Below are positions 1-11,737 of a stretch of 64,000 bases of DNA, piece by piece. Under the pieces are notes generated by a model. The model worked only from the letters and a program-made list of their open reading frames with translations. It did not search any database and was not told the DNA's origin. This DNA comes from Posidonia oceanica (taxonomy: Eukaryota; Streptophyta; Magnoliopsida; Alismatales; Posidoniaceae), in assembly GCA_037176725.1 (NCBI GenBank), contig JAZBRS010000013.1, forward strand, positions 12,093,001-12,157,000, read 5' to 3'. Every line of letters begins with the position of its first letter. The first letter of the stretch is position 1. Position numbers and translations under genes: made by a program.

Positions 1-1522
1 ATGAAGTAGGGGGATTACCCAAGATGGTAGACATGCAATAATATGTAAAACACAGGCATAAAAAGGGTCAGAAAAGGGCTGGGAACTTTGCCCGAAATCG
101 CAATCAAAAACGCGGGAGGTCCACGCGAGACCTCGGCGCGAGACCGGTCTGTTCAGACAGAGCTCCTTCATTGTCGAATTCCGGGCCCGATTCTAAATGG
201 AATGCAATGAAACCAGTTGGGGAAGCAAGGTGGGGTACCAGGCTACCCAACTGAGGTGAGAGACCATGGTGGCACCGCCCGAATCGCCGCCCCCACCTCG
301 GCAGTATTGCACCAGCAACTGCGCGTCTCTGCCCGCCATGGAGGCGGCTTGGAGGGCGCGGTCGGCCGTGGGCGCGCTGAGGAGGATAGAGGCGAGTGCG
401 GGGGACATCCTAGAGGCTCAAAGCAGCGGGGCGAGGCGACTACGTGTGCGACAACGAGAGGCCGTGCACGAGCCATCTGCCCTCCACAAGAGGTGGCGAA
501 AAAGCAAAAATGGCAATGCAGCTAGATAGGAATGTAAATGACGCTTAGGGAAACAAACACACAATGCAAGGAAAGTATTCTAAGCTAAATAGAGGCAAGT
601 GGTTGCTTGAGATGCGCTGTGGGGGTGTCTTCTCCGTCGACGGTGCTGTTTCCAGCGTGCGGCTGGGTGGAGGCTGCAAGGCGGCTATGGAGGTTCTGGA
701 GCAATGGGGAGTTGGGTCTCTCACTTACGGGCTCTAGAGGACACTCGGTGGGCGGCGATTCATACCGGGGAGACTCAATGGCTCAGGGGTGACCGGAGTT
801 GGGTTTCACCACTCTCAGACGTGAGACGGAGGCGCTCGGGGCTCAGGGATGCTCTCTGAATGCAAGGGAGGCTAAGGGAAATATGGGGAAGCCAAGGGGG
901 AGCCAACTGGAGGCCAAGAGCTAAGAAGCCGAGGCACTGCTGGGCGCAATGGGTTACTATTTTATAGGTGGCGAAATGAATGCTGGCCGTTGGCATGGAT
1001 CAGGGTTTGAATTGGGCGGGCGTGCTGCAAGTCAAAGATCGACGGATGGGAATGGTCGAAATGGAGGGTCGGATGTTCCAAGAATCCGAGGGCACAGACT
1101 CAGATGGGCAGAAGCCAATGGCGAGCGAGGAAAAGGTGGCTCAAGGTGACTAGACCGCCTGATTTCGCCACTAACACAGGACAAAACGCGAGAGCTCCAT
1201 GCAAGAGCTCGACGTGAGTGTCAGTTTGTCAATTTTCGCCACTGACACTGGACAAAACGCGAGAGCTCAACGTAAGAGTCATTCTGTTAGTTTGGCTGCC
1301 CTAGTTTCTGAGCCTGTTCCTCTAGTTCGTGGACCATCGGGGGCTATGATTTTATGGTATTTGTGGTGTTGGATGTATTGGACTATGCTTGGTGGAGTTT
1401 TGGTGGGTCTGGGCTGTTTAGGTCTAGGTTTGGGGCTAGGTGAAATGCTAGGGTCCACCTCGTTCGTGCACGCTTCCCAAAGCAAACAGCCATCACTTGA
1501 CTTCCAGATTTGGGTGTCTACA
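1..1522 (-). mobile_element. Element D, 3' LTR (5'-terminal part; cut by window edge)
   Basis: Reading on the minus strand, the LTR starts with TGTAGACACCC at 1522 and runs off the left edge, so its length is at least 1522 bp. The boundary rests on the adjacent purine tract (the plus strand reads GATGCCCCTCCCTGAGC from 1523), which matches the tract beside three other LTRs in this window. Open frames inside it are short and overlap on both strands, so I do not call them genes. The terminal U5 part is outside the window, so the other end and any target duplication cannot be seen. Confidence 0.75.
1163..1297. repeat. Two-copy 71-bp tandem duplication inside LTR D
   Basis: A block beginning TTCGCCACT and containing GGACAAAACGCGAGAGCTC occurs at 1163 and again at 1234, a 71-bp period with few differences. 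It is a local duplication within the LTR with no visible coding role. Confidence 0.7.
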
Positions 1523-1541
1523 GATGCCCCTCCCTGAGCTA
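1523..1541 (-). other. Polypurine tract of element D
   Basis: On the minus strand the sequence next to the LTR reads GCTCAGGGAGGGGCATC and then TGTAGAC. A purine run directly 5' of the 3' LTR is the expected plus-strand primer of an LTR retrotransposon. It forms the 3' arm of an inverted repeat (see the findings on the junction hairpin). Confidence 0.75.
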
Positions 1542-4500
1542 GGTCAAGTGTAGTGAGACCGTGGCTCAGGGTTGACAAGGACACCCTGCCTTGAGTCGGC
1601 AGGAGAAATGTTGCTGTCGACGTGAGTCACTTATTCGACGGATGCATCGAAAAGTCGTGACTCGTTGCCGCGATGCAAATGCGAATGTCGACACTAGAAT
1701 GCGGTGCCACTGCAGTACTATTATGCGGTGCTAATGCAGATGTGATGCCTACGCTAATGCTCATTGCACTGTACTTCACTGGGGGAAAAGCAGGCGAAGC
1801 ATGCATGTGATAGTGTGGCGAAAAATGCAATGCAAAAGGTCGCCGGGCAATACAGATTGGAAGGCCTGACGACGAAGTGCGCTGAGCGATGAGCTCTAGC
1901 GTCGGTGCCATTCACCGAGCAGTCTCAAGGTGAAGGCGATGCAAGCGTTGTAAGTAAGATGCAGTGGATGTGCATGCGATGGTGGGCACGTAATGCTAAA
2001 GAAGCGATCTTGGGCCGTGCACTACCATAGGTGTTATCTCAAGCTGGTTGGCCGTAAGGAAGTCGCGAAATGCTGGAGATAGCACTTTAGGCAATGCGCG
2101 AACCAAGGGTTCAGTTTCCTAAGTATGCCATGCCCGGGAAGCGGAAGGTGGAAGTTGGTGTAATGACTACAGAGGAGTAGCAGTGCAATAAGGATGCAAT
2201 GTTATACAATGTTATGCAGTGAAATGCAGTGTATATACAATGGGACGCCGGGCACGTGAAACTGAGGAAACGATCCTGGGTCATGCACTACTGCTGGTGT
2301 CCAAGAGCCGGCTAAACTATAGAAAGTTTTTTCTCCATCGCTGAGGATGGTACCTTAAGCAATACGCGAACCAGGGGTTCGGATCCTAAGCACGCGGTGT
2401 CCATGTAATGATGAAATGCAATACTAGGACTGACTTCACTGAGGATACAGGAGAGCTACATGATGATATGCAATGATATGCTATGACATGCAACAAAATG
2501 CTATTACACTACGACGAAAAGGGTGATAAGTTGACAGACTTATTGCCAGACGGTTGGGGATTGTCAGCCCTATGAGTAGTTGACGGACTCATCACCGGAT
2601 AGTTAGGGCTATCAGCCCGATAAAGACATTTTGACAGGTGTCAGTCGGGCGGTTAGGGCTGCCAGCCTGACAGATGGAGACAGGCCAGCGAGTCTGTCAG
2701 GCAAGAGGAGTGATCACAAGTGGGATAACTTGTAACCACAAATGCAATGGGAAAATCATACCTGAAGGGGTGGCAGAGGTCCGCAGACACTCCCGTAACA
2801 GTTAGGGATGTCAGCACGGATGCAGATGGAGAGGTGATACTAGAGGACAACCAAATAAAGATGCCCCTGGTATCGAAGGAGATACCAGGGAGCAGTCGAA
2901 GCACCCTTGGCATTGAATGCAAAGTGGAGACAAAACTAACAAGTTTGCCAACCGAGTAGTTAGGGATACCAGCCCGGAGGACAATGGGTTGCCGAGTCGC
3001 CACCTGGTCTAACTGAGGAAAGCCGGGAGACGAGGAGAACCGGATGCAATGAAATGGATGTAAGGGCCCACCGTGCGATGTGCAATGCTGGTGGGGGATG
3101 TAGTGGGATAATGCAAGGAAACTGCAGGGTGATAAGTTGATGGACCGATGCTGGATAGTAAGGGCTACCAGCCCGGTGTGTTAGGGGGATGATACCATAG
3201 GGCAGCAAAAGATGCCCCTAGTATCAGGAATGATACCAGGGGGCAGCCGCAGTGCCCCTGACAACGAAATGCGAAGGATGGATGATAAGTTGACAAACCT
3301 ATCGCCGAGCAGTTAGGGCTGCTAGCCCGAATGCAATGCGAATATGTGGGATGACATTTTAACGGGTGTCAACCGAACAGTTAGGGCTGCCAGCCCGATG
3401 CAGAGGAATGCAGAATGATAGGCTAATGGACCCATTACCGAGCAGTTAGGGCTGCCGGCCCGGTGCGACATTTTAACAGGTGTTGCTCGAGCAGTTAGGG
3501 CTACCAGCCGAGATAAGGTGAGATGGAAGTAAAGGCTCACTGCGCAATGTGCAATGCCGATGGGCAATGCAATGGATAGGTGTAATGCAATACAACGCAA
3601 TGATGTAGTGCAATGTGATACAATGGCGGCCGACCGGATAGAAAGGATATCAGCCCGATGCAGACTATGCGAGTGCGAACCTCGGCGTAATCCTGGCGAT
3701 TAAACCGGTGCCCATGAAATGCTAATGGTAATGCAAATGCATGATGAAATGCAATGAGATGGGATGCGGTGCAGATGGTAAGTATGCTGACTCATTGCTG
3801 GATGATTGGGGGTCATCAGCCAGAGAAGGGGCGCCAGACAAGACTAACGTGCTTGCCGAACAGAACGCCAGACACTTTGACGGATGTCATCCGGGTAGTT
3901 AGGGCTGCCAGCCCATAAGACAAGGAACAACACCTCAAGGCAGCAAAAAAAGATGCCCCTTGTATCGAGAAACGGTATCAAGGGGCAGTAGGAAAGATGC
4001 CCATGGTATCGAAACGCAAGGTGAAGACAAAACTAATGTGTTTGCCAACCGAGTAGTTAGGGGTACCAGCCCGAAAAAGCGATAGTTTACGGTCCTATCA
4101 ACCGGGAGAGCGATGATTGACATGATAAGTTTTCAAGCTTATCAACCAAGATTGGATAGTTTACAGTCCTATCAACCGAAAGCGATAGTTTATGATCTGA
4201 TCAACCGGGAGCTATAGTTTACGGTCCTATCAACCAGGAGAGCGATGATTGGCATGATAAGTTTTCAGGCTCATCAACCAAGATCGAATAGTTTACGGTC
4301 CTATCAACCGGAAGCGATGATTGGCATGATAAGTTTTCAGGCTTATCAACCAAGATCGGATAGTTTACGGTCCTATCAACTGGAAGCGATAGTTTACGGT
4401 CCTATCAACCGAAAGCGATGATGGGCATGATAAGTTTTCAAGCTTATCAACCAAGATCGGATAGTTTATGGTCCTATCAATCGGAAGCGATAGTTAACGG

Positions 4501-5821
4501 TCCTATCAACCGGAAGAGATAGTTTACGGTCTTATCAACTAGAAGCAATGATTGGCATGATAAGTTTTCAGGCTTATCAACCAAGATCGGATAGTTTACG
4601 GTCCTATCAACCAGAAGCGATGATTGGCATGATAAATTTTCAGGCTTATTAACCAAGATCAGGTAGTTTACGGTCCTATCAACCGGAAGCGACGATTGGC
4701 ATGATAAGTTTTCAGGCTTATCAACCAAGATCGGATAGTTTACGGTCCTATCAACCGGAAGCGATGATTGGCAGGATGAGTTTCTAGGCTTATCAACCAA
4801 GATCGGATAGTTTACGCTCCTATCAACCAGAAGCGATAATTAGCATGATAAGTTTTCAGGCTTATCAACCAAGATCGGATAGTTTACGGTCCTATCAACT
4901 GGAAGTGATTGTTTACGGTCCTATCAACCAGAAGTGATGATTGGCATGATAAGTTTTCAAGCTTATCAACCAAGATCAGATAGTTTACGGTCCTATCAAC
5001 CGGAAGCGATGATTGGCATGTAAGTTTTTTGGCTTATCAACCGAGATTGAATAGTTTATGGTCCTATCAACCGGAAGCGATGATTGACATGATAAGTTTT
5101 CAGGCTTATCAACCAAGATCGGATAGTTTACGGTCCTATCAACCGGATGCGATGATTGCCATGATAAGTTTTCAAGGTTATCAACCAAGGTTGGATAGTT
5201 TACGGTCCTATCAACCGGAAGTGATGATTGGCATGATAAGTTTTTAGGCTTATCAACCAAAATCTAATAGTTTATGGTCCTATCAACCAGAAGCGATGAT
5301 TGGCATGATAAGTTTTCAGGCTTATCAACAAAGATTGGATAGTTTACAGTCCTATCAACTGGAAGCGATGATTGGCATGATAAGTTTTCAGGCTTATCAA
5401 ACAAGATCGGATTGTTTACGGTCCTATCAACCGGATGCGATGATTGGCATGATATGTTTTCAGGCTTATCAACCAAGATCGGATAGTTTACGGTCCTTCC
5501 AACCAGAAACGATAGTTTACGATCCTATCAACCGGAAGCGATGATTGGCATGATAAGTTTTCAAGCTTATCAACCAAGATCGGATAGTTTACGGTCCTAT
5601 CAACCGGAAGCGATGATTGGCATGACAAGTTTTCAGGCTTATCAACCAAGATCGGATAGTTTATAGTCCTATCAACCGGAAGCGATGATTGGCATGATAA
5701 GTTTTCTGGCTTATCAACAACATCAGATAGTTTACGATCCTATCAACCGGAAGCGATGATTGGCATGATAAGTTTTCGGGCTTATCAACCAAGATCAGAT
5801 AGTTTACAGTCCTATCAACCG
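1542..5821 (-). mobile_element. Element D, 3' non-coding internal region (left part)
   Basis: This stretch has no supportable gene. It holds many short repeated modules on the minus strand: GCAG/CTGC and GATAG/CTATC hairpins with a CCCTAA loop, CCCCTGGTATC-type hairpins (for example around 2865-2895 and 3215-3245), T-arm-like words, and a 72-bp tandem array at its right end. Related modules in element C and element 1 lie between the extra ORF and the polypurine tract, so this is interpreted as the equivalent 3' region of D. It resumes at 33866 after element 1. Confidence 0.65.
2085..2400 (+). repeat. T-arm-like / Pol III B-box-like repeat copies in element D
   Basis: Two copies of a module contain a TTAGGCAATNCGCGAACC-like block followed by a tRNA T-loop-like word (GGGTTCAGTTTCC near 2110; GGGGTTCGGATCC near 2370). 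Three better copies lie in element C. No anticodon arm, D arm or full acceptor stem can be drawn, so this is not a tRNA gene. Confidence 0.45.
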
Positions 5822-5826
5822 GAAGC
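4081..5826 (-). repeat. 72-bp tandem hairpin array in element D, left part
   Basis: About two dozen imperfect copies of a 72-bp unit contain two hairpins each. One is GATAAG, an eight-base spacer, then CTTATC. The other is GATAG, TTTACGGTC-type loop, then CTATC. Some copies are shortened to the second hairpin only. The array is broken at 5826/33866 by element 1, whose target duplication (GAAGC) is part of the repeat unit. Confidence 0.85.
5822..5826. repeat. Target site duplication of element 1 (left copy, GAAGC)
   Basis: GAAGC immediately precedes TGTTGACACC at 5827, and the same five bases follow the 3' LTR at 33866-33870. Five bases is the usual duplication length for Ty3/gypsy integrase. 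Confidence 0.9.
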
Positions 5827-7697
5827 TGTTGACACCCCATCTTGGCAGGCTTGGACCCTTGGAGCCCTCCTGGTAATTGCTGGATCAAACCCCAACCAAA
5901 CCCTAACCCTAATCCTCCTCTCTACCCTTCAAAAACAGCCCTTTTTGACCTAAACCTTTACCCCCCTTCCCAACCTCAAAACCTAACCAAAATCCATAGG
6001 AGAACCCACCACTATCCACCCAACAAGCCTACCCAAAAACCTAGGAATTTTCAAACCTGACCCATTCCCAAAAACCCTAGAAAACCTAGGTGAAACTACC
6101 CTTTTTCTACACCTTGAAACCCCTCCAAAACCTCCTTAGAATCGGACCAAAACTTCAGACCCAAGACTTCAGACCCTAGACTACCCACTCACCAATCCTT
6201 ACCCCATTCCAAGACCCTTAAGACCCTCTTTCACCCAAATTATCATTTTCTCTCTCCTCTCTCTCTCCTGATTATCATCTCTCTTTTCATCCCTTTCTTA
6301 TCCTTTTTCTGGTCTGGCTGTGGGCCCCCTCGGTGCTTCTATCTTTCCTCTATCTTATCCCTATTTTTACTTTATTTTTAACACTTTTCCTGAATTTTTA
6401 AAAATCGTTTTCCCCCAACCTATCTTTTTCCCTTTTATCTCCCTCCTTTTTCCATTTCTTTCCTCCTTCTCTTTTCCTTTGCTCCCTTTTGCAAAAATCC
6501 ACAAAAACCCATAAAAATCTGCAAAACCTCAAAACAGAAAACAAACAAATCAGAACCCTAAGAAAAACAATTAAAAAATGTTAAACAAGCAATTAACAAC
6601 TTAAACTTAACTTAAGCAAGCTAAAAAGAAAACCAAGCATGCAAACTAAAAAATGCAAAACAAATCAAAAAGAAACACTGAAAAATCAAGGAAAAAGCTA
6701 AAATAAAATCAAAACCCACCAAAGGTAAAAACCCATCAGAAGAATTAAAAAGCAAACCCAAAAAGGAGAATTAAAAAAATCAAATACTAAAACAAGTAAT
6801 TAAAGAAGGCAAAAGACTTAACCTAATAAACATAAGAAAAACAAGTTAAAAACTTAATTAAAAAAGAAAAGAAAACACATCTGAAAGACTTAAAAAACAC
6901 CCTATCAAACCAGAAAAATCTAAATAAAAACATCAAGAAAAATCAATAAACAAAAATCCAAACATAACTTGAAAAACTTAAGAGGAAAAAACCCTAAAAA
7001 GACTAAAACTTAAGAACTTAAAACCAACCCTGATTAATACGAAATAAATCCTAAAAAATCCTAATCAGTATCCTAAATGCCCAACAAGGGAAACACAATT
7101 TTTAAAATAATTTAAAAAGGGTTTAACAAACATTTAATCAAGTGAAAACCAATTAAAAGCAAAACCAAAACCCTAAAACCCTAATCAAGCCTAAAACACA
7201 TTAATCAACTCAAAATGACCATTAAAAATCTTAATTAAAATCCTAATCTACAGCACAATCCTTCTGGCATATTTATTTATTTTTAGTTTATTTTTACCTA
7301 TTTTATTTCCCCATTCTACCCCCTCTTTCTTTCTTATTTCCCTTCTTTCTTTCTTACTTTTCCTTACTGGGCTCAATCCAGCCCGTTTCCTTTTTTCTTT
7401 TATTTCTCCTCCTTTTTCCTTCGGCCCGCAGCAGTCCGGCCCGCCATCTCCACCCTTCTTCTTCTTCAGCCTTCCTCTGTGTTTTTTTTCTTTCCACCGA
7501 TTCTCCCGCGAGCTCGCTGCAACAGCCTTCCCTCCATCCATTCAAATTCAAGCCTCCATCTTATCGTCTACAGCAGCTCGCCGCCTCTCCCTCGTCTCAG
7601 CGGTTTTTCCGGAGTTGGCCAACACCAGTCTTCTCTGCTGCAGTGGCCGCCGGTGGATTTCAAAAATTTCCAGCGCGCCAGCAGCCGGCCTCCTCCG

Positions 7698-7705
7698 AAT
7701 AAAAG
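7698..7705 (+). promoter_or_regulatory. Candidate TATA box of the element 1 LTR
   Basis: AATAAAAG lies in otherwise GC- and pyrimidine-rich DNA. At the aligned place in the solo LTR (about 52623) there is TTAAAAA. A start site would be expected about 30 bases downstream, near 7730, which would make R plus U5 about 4 kb. This is inference from position and composition only; the 3' LTR copy is at 29891-29898. Confidence 0.35.
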
Positions 7706-10224
7706 CCTCCCGTCCATTCCTTCAACTCCATCAGAAAAAAACCATCAGTGAACAAGCAAGCAACGAGAGACCACCAGCAAACCAGAGAGTGGAGAGCAAA
7801 CCGGAGAGCAATTCCACCTTCTTCCCACCTGTGCGACCTTCCTTCTCCTCTGCATTTCTTTCAATTCCAGAGAAAAGAGAGAGGAGAAGAGAGTGTTTGT
7901 GAGTCTTCGACATCCCGGAGAGAAGCCCTCATCAGAGCCCAATCCCCCCAGCAGAACCTCTTCCATTTTCTTCCTCTGAATTCAGCAAAACTTCCTCTTT
8001 CTTTCCCAGCAAACCAGTCCCGTCCAAGCCTTCATCCTTCTCCCAATTCCTCCCCCAAAGTTCACCCAAAACCCAGCCATCTCCCAGCATCATTCCCCAG
8101 CCATTCCACCACCTAAATCGCTCTGAAACACCACCTGAAGCCAACTGCAACCCGACCTAACTCCCTTTGTAATTCCCTCCACTCCAGTCCACCATTGCCT
8201 CCCAAAATCCACCCAGATAATCCCCAAGCCATCTCCTTTCCAAAGCCTTCGGCCTCGAACCCAACCGCTCACCACAGACCAAGAATTCCACTACAAACAC
8301 TTGGACCATCTTCAGCCCGGAAAACCGACCCAGCTCCAATTCCACTCCGCGCTCTCCAGAAACCCTCTCCGAGCATCCAACCTCACTCGCCGAACTTCCA
8401 GCAACCTCCCGGAGGGCTCCATCCAAGCCGACGAGCAGCAGACACCTCCCCCGACCTCCGGCAGCATCCTCTGAACCCAAAAGAGCCGAAACCTCACCTG
8501 GGCTGTAGAGCTTCATTCCGGTCGATCAGGAAGCACCGGAGGGACGTTCTGAAGCGATTCCAACCTTCGCGAGCAGCCGGCGACGCCCGCAGCGACCAGA
8601 CGGCCTCCACCGGCGACCTCTGGAACCACTGACGTCGGGGGAACGACTCAGGCGCGGAAAAAGGTAACCATTGCTTCCCTTAGCTTCCTCTTCTTCTTCT
8701 CTTGCTTCCCCAGCCTTTAGAATAGGTTTTCCAGTCCTCCTGCTCCGTCCTCGACTCGCCGGACAGTTCTCCTTCTCCGGCGCCGGCTGCTCTTCCTCCG
8801 GACACTCCGACCAACAGAGCGAGCTCCGGACCGTTCCCAGAGCTCCGGACGATCGCCGATGTCGTTCTCCGCCCTCCCGCGCCTCCTCAGCCTCCCCTGT
8901 CGGCGGCCACGAGTACTGCCGGCGTTCCACTACAGTACTCGTCGCCGTCAACACGTTACTGTGCATTTATTTTATTCTAGCTAAAGTTTTTAAGTAAATA
9001 TTGCATATTTGGTTTAAGTTTCCGTCATTTTACATTCCAGTCCTCATTTCATTTAATCTGCTATGTTTTTAAATCAAAATCATGTTAAATTGCATAATCT
9101 GTTTATGGTTCTCAGTATTTGCAACTTGGTCCATTTACTGTGCTGTGCTGTTATTTAATTTTGTAGTTTAGTCCCTCTGTTTTCAATTTTTGCACTTAAG
9201 TCCTGCACTAATTCAGTTCATTTATTTACTTGCATTTTACCATACTACATTGCATTCTAGGTCCCTGCATGTTTCTGTTTTTGCATGTAGGTCCATGCAC
9301 TGTAGGAACTTAGCTGTTATTTCTTATTTTGCATACTGCATTGCATATTTTACCCTCTGGTTTTGCATATTTGCACTTAGGTCCATTTTAAATGGACAGT
9401 AACTCATGCATGCATTTTTAGCATACTGCATTGCATTTTTGACCCTGTTTTTTCTAAAAATTGCACTGTGGTCCTGTTCCTGATTTTCAGAGCATGTTTT
9501 CCATACTAAATTGCATTTTTAGCCCCTGCATGATTTCAAAATTACACATAGGTCCTTGCATCTTTCAAAAGTCATGTGAAAAGACCATTTTGCCCCTAGG
9601 TTGCATCTTAGCTCTTATGCTTACCAAATTTCATGCAGACCCTCCCCTAGTATTCCCAGACTCCCTGGAACCTTGTTTTCTGGAAAAATTGCATTTTAGA
9701 CCCTAGTTTTTTTAAAATTGCTTTCTGGCTTTTTTTGGATTTCAAAACCTCTCCTAAAGCATACCCTCTTTTCAAAGTAGCTTTCTGAGCCTAGTTTTTT
9801 ACAAAACGAAGCCCTGTTCTCTCCTGTTTTCAAAACCCTCTCCTGTAGACCCTTGTTTTCTGAAAAATTTGCATTTTAGCCCCTTTCTTTTTCAAAATGC
9901 CTTCTGAAATCCTGGTTTTTCCCAGTTTCTTCTCTTTGCCTTTTCTTGCTTTTGCATGCATCCTGCATTCATTTAGTCTTGCATTCTAGCATCTTCTTGC
10001 ACACACCAAGCACTTTTAGCTCCCTTTCACTTGGGAGGACCTTTTTGCACATCCCTAGGACCTCCTGAACACCTAGATCTGTTCTTCTCCCCTGTTCTGG
10101 CCCTTGCCTTGAAGCTGCGATATCTTCCAATCCGGCCGTTGGATCTTCTCAAGTAAGCTGCCCAGGCGACCGCAGCAAGGCGCTCTTCAGCATGGACCGG
10201 ACAGATTTCAGATCAGGCTCCCGG

Positions 10225-10240
10225 ATTTCCAGGTATGTCC
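10225..10240 (+). promoter_or_regulatory. Candidate splice donor inside the 5' LTR
   Basis: TTTCCAG/GTATGTCC, with GT at 10233-10234, ends a conserved GC-balanced block and is followed by T-rich, intron-like DNA. The aligned place in the solo LTR is CCAAG/GTAAGTCC, a consensus plant donor (GT at 54744). The 3' LTR copy reads TCTAG/GTATGT (GT at 32426). Conservation of the donor while its flanks diverge suggests use, but this is unproven. Confidence 0.45.
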
Positions 10241-11339
10241 TCCTGAACCCTTGCATTGCATTCATTTGCATGCCATTTGCACAGTTTTCCGTGTTTTCGC
10301 TTTCTGTCTCTTTGAGCATGTAGAATAGGGTCTCCCCTTTCTGCTTGTAACTCCCAATCTCCGTTTCGCGTATTCCTGTGTGTTTTCCTTGGATTTACCA
10401 CTTAATGTGACTTTCTTCCCCCTTTTCCACGATCCGATCGCATCGCGAGCTTTGGGCAGCATGTGAGACACATCGTGGAACGGTTTAGCGGGAAACAGTC
10501 GCAAAGAGGTGGTAATCCCTCCGTTTGCACACTCTCCCCTCCGTAGATCTTCACACCTACTCTGAGTAGTCCCAAACGACGTCTGTTTTATACACACGTT
10601 GTCTTGCCTCCCCTTTGGCCCCTTCTAATCTTTTTCTGCATTCTTGCATTTGCATGGCTTTTCCGAGGTTTTTCCTTCGCTGTTTTGGCACCGTTTTGCG
10701 TGTCTGCCCTTGTTTTGGCACCGTTTTGCGTGCCCATCTGTTTTCTTGCCTTATTTTCTGTGCTATCTTGCTTTCTCGCTTGTTTTGCGTGCCGATTTTA
10801 TTCTTTCGCTCCGTTTTGCATGCCATTTTGTTTTCTCGTCCCGTTTTGCGTGCCCCCTTTGCTCCCTTGTCTTGTTTTGCGTGCTGTCTTGCTTTCTCGC
10901 TTGTTTCGCGTGTCGCTCTCATTTTTGCACCGCTTTGCGTGCTTCTTTGCTTCCTTGTCTCGTTTTGCGTGCTGCCTTGCTTTCTCGCTTGTATTGCGTG
11001 CCGATTTTGTCCTTTTGCTTCGTTTTGCGTGCGTCGCTCTTTTCTCGTCTAGTTTTGCGTGTTTTACGCCGTTTTCCCTTGCATGTCGATCGCATTGCAT
11101 GGTTTTCTCGTTGTTTCGCTTTTTCGCCTGCATTTGCATATAGGGCGGTGATGCTTACTGTCTGGAGTTCTCACGAGCTAGGTTCCGCCTAATTCGGAAC
11201 ACGGACAGCGTAGCTGAGCACTCAGAGAGCACGTTTACTTCCTTGATTTGTTTCTCCCCACTTAGAGCACACCTTGAGCATTCATTCAGGCATCTATAGG
11301 CACATAGGCATTCAATCCTGCATTTCCCTGCGTATGCGA

Positions 11340-11470
11340 GCGTAAGCCTAGAAAGACCGATTCTCGGGCGTGTCGGGGGTGCCTAACACCTTCCCCGCAC
11401 GTAACAGGAGTCCTTACCCTGTCTTTTGGCCCGCAATGACCGTACTGCCCTTATCCTAGGCTAGAGTCAT
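11340..11470 (+). other. Conserved U5-proximal LTR block with hairpin
   Basis: A block containing GACCGATTCTCGGGCGTGTC and then GGGGGTGCCTAACACCTTCC is almost unchanged in both LTRs of element 1, in the solo LTR (about 55690-55800), and, on the minus strand, in LTR C (35094-35160) and LTR B (40085-40155). GTGTCGG/GGTGCCTAACACC can fold into a short hairpin. It is the best-conserved LTR part across otherwise divergent families. Confidence 0.7.
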
Positions 11471-11719
11471 CTCATTTGCATTTGTTTGCATTTGTTTTCC
11501 TTTGCATTGCTTTGCTTTGCATTTCTTGCTTGGTTTTGCGTGTTAATCCACGCATTTCCCCGGTTTTCCTTGTCTCCCGTTAATGGACATGGTGGCGACT
11601 CTGATTTGTCTTATCTTTCCTTTTTCTCCTCGATTTCAAGTGTTTTCGAGTTGAGCCTCTTCCTCAGATCCAATCGCCGCTATATATAGCGAGCCTGATT
11701 CCGATCGGGATCGCTACAG

Positions 11720-11737
11720 TGGCGACTCCGCTGGGGA
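11720..11737 (+). other. Primer-binding site (tRNA-Arg type)
   Basis: TGGCGACTCCGCTGGGGA starts two bases after the LTR end (11718). Ogre-like elements are known to use a tRNA-Arg primer with this kind of sequence; the tRNA assignment comes from that family knowledge, while the location is seen directly. The first strand of cDNA would start here. Confidence 0.85.

Larger units (their letters stand above)
5827..11718 (+). repeat. 5' LTR of element 1 (5892 bp)
   Basis: It begins TGTTGACACCCCATC, ends GATCGCTACA, and is nearly identical to 28004-33865. Internally it has a C-rich U3 start with teloboxes (5890-6200), an A-rich, T-poor stretch (6490-7240), pyrimidine-rich promoter-proximal DNA, a GC-rich block (7500-8960), and a T-rich intron-like half (9000-11700) with degenerate repeats of TGCATTTTAG and TTTTGCGTGC words. 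Relative to the 3' copy it carries a 30-bp duplication near 10690-10720. It also lacks 22 bp near 6243, which the solo LTR at 50683 retains, so that difference is a deletion here. Open frames in the LTR are not considered genes. Confidence 0.95.

Noticed and set aside
8195..8632. 145-codon frame in the element 1 LTR (also at 30388) and overlapping frames on the other strand
   Set aside because: Preserved only because the two LTRs are nearly identical; not present at the aligned place in the solo LTR, and the composition is that of non-coding C-rich DNA.
10604..11192. Several overlapping 110-180-codon frames rich in Phe, Cys and Arg
   Set aside because: They translate the degenerate TTTTGCGTGC repeats of the LTR in all three frames. 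No start context or conservation.
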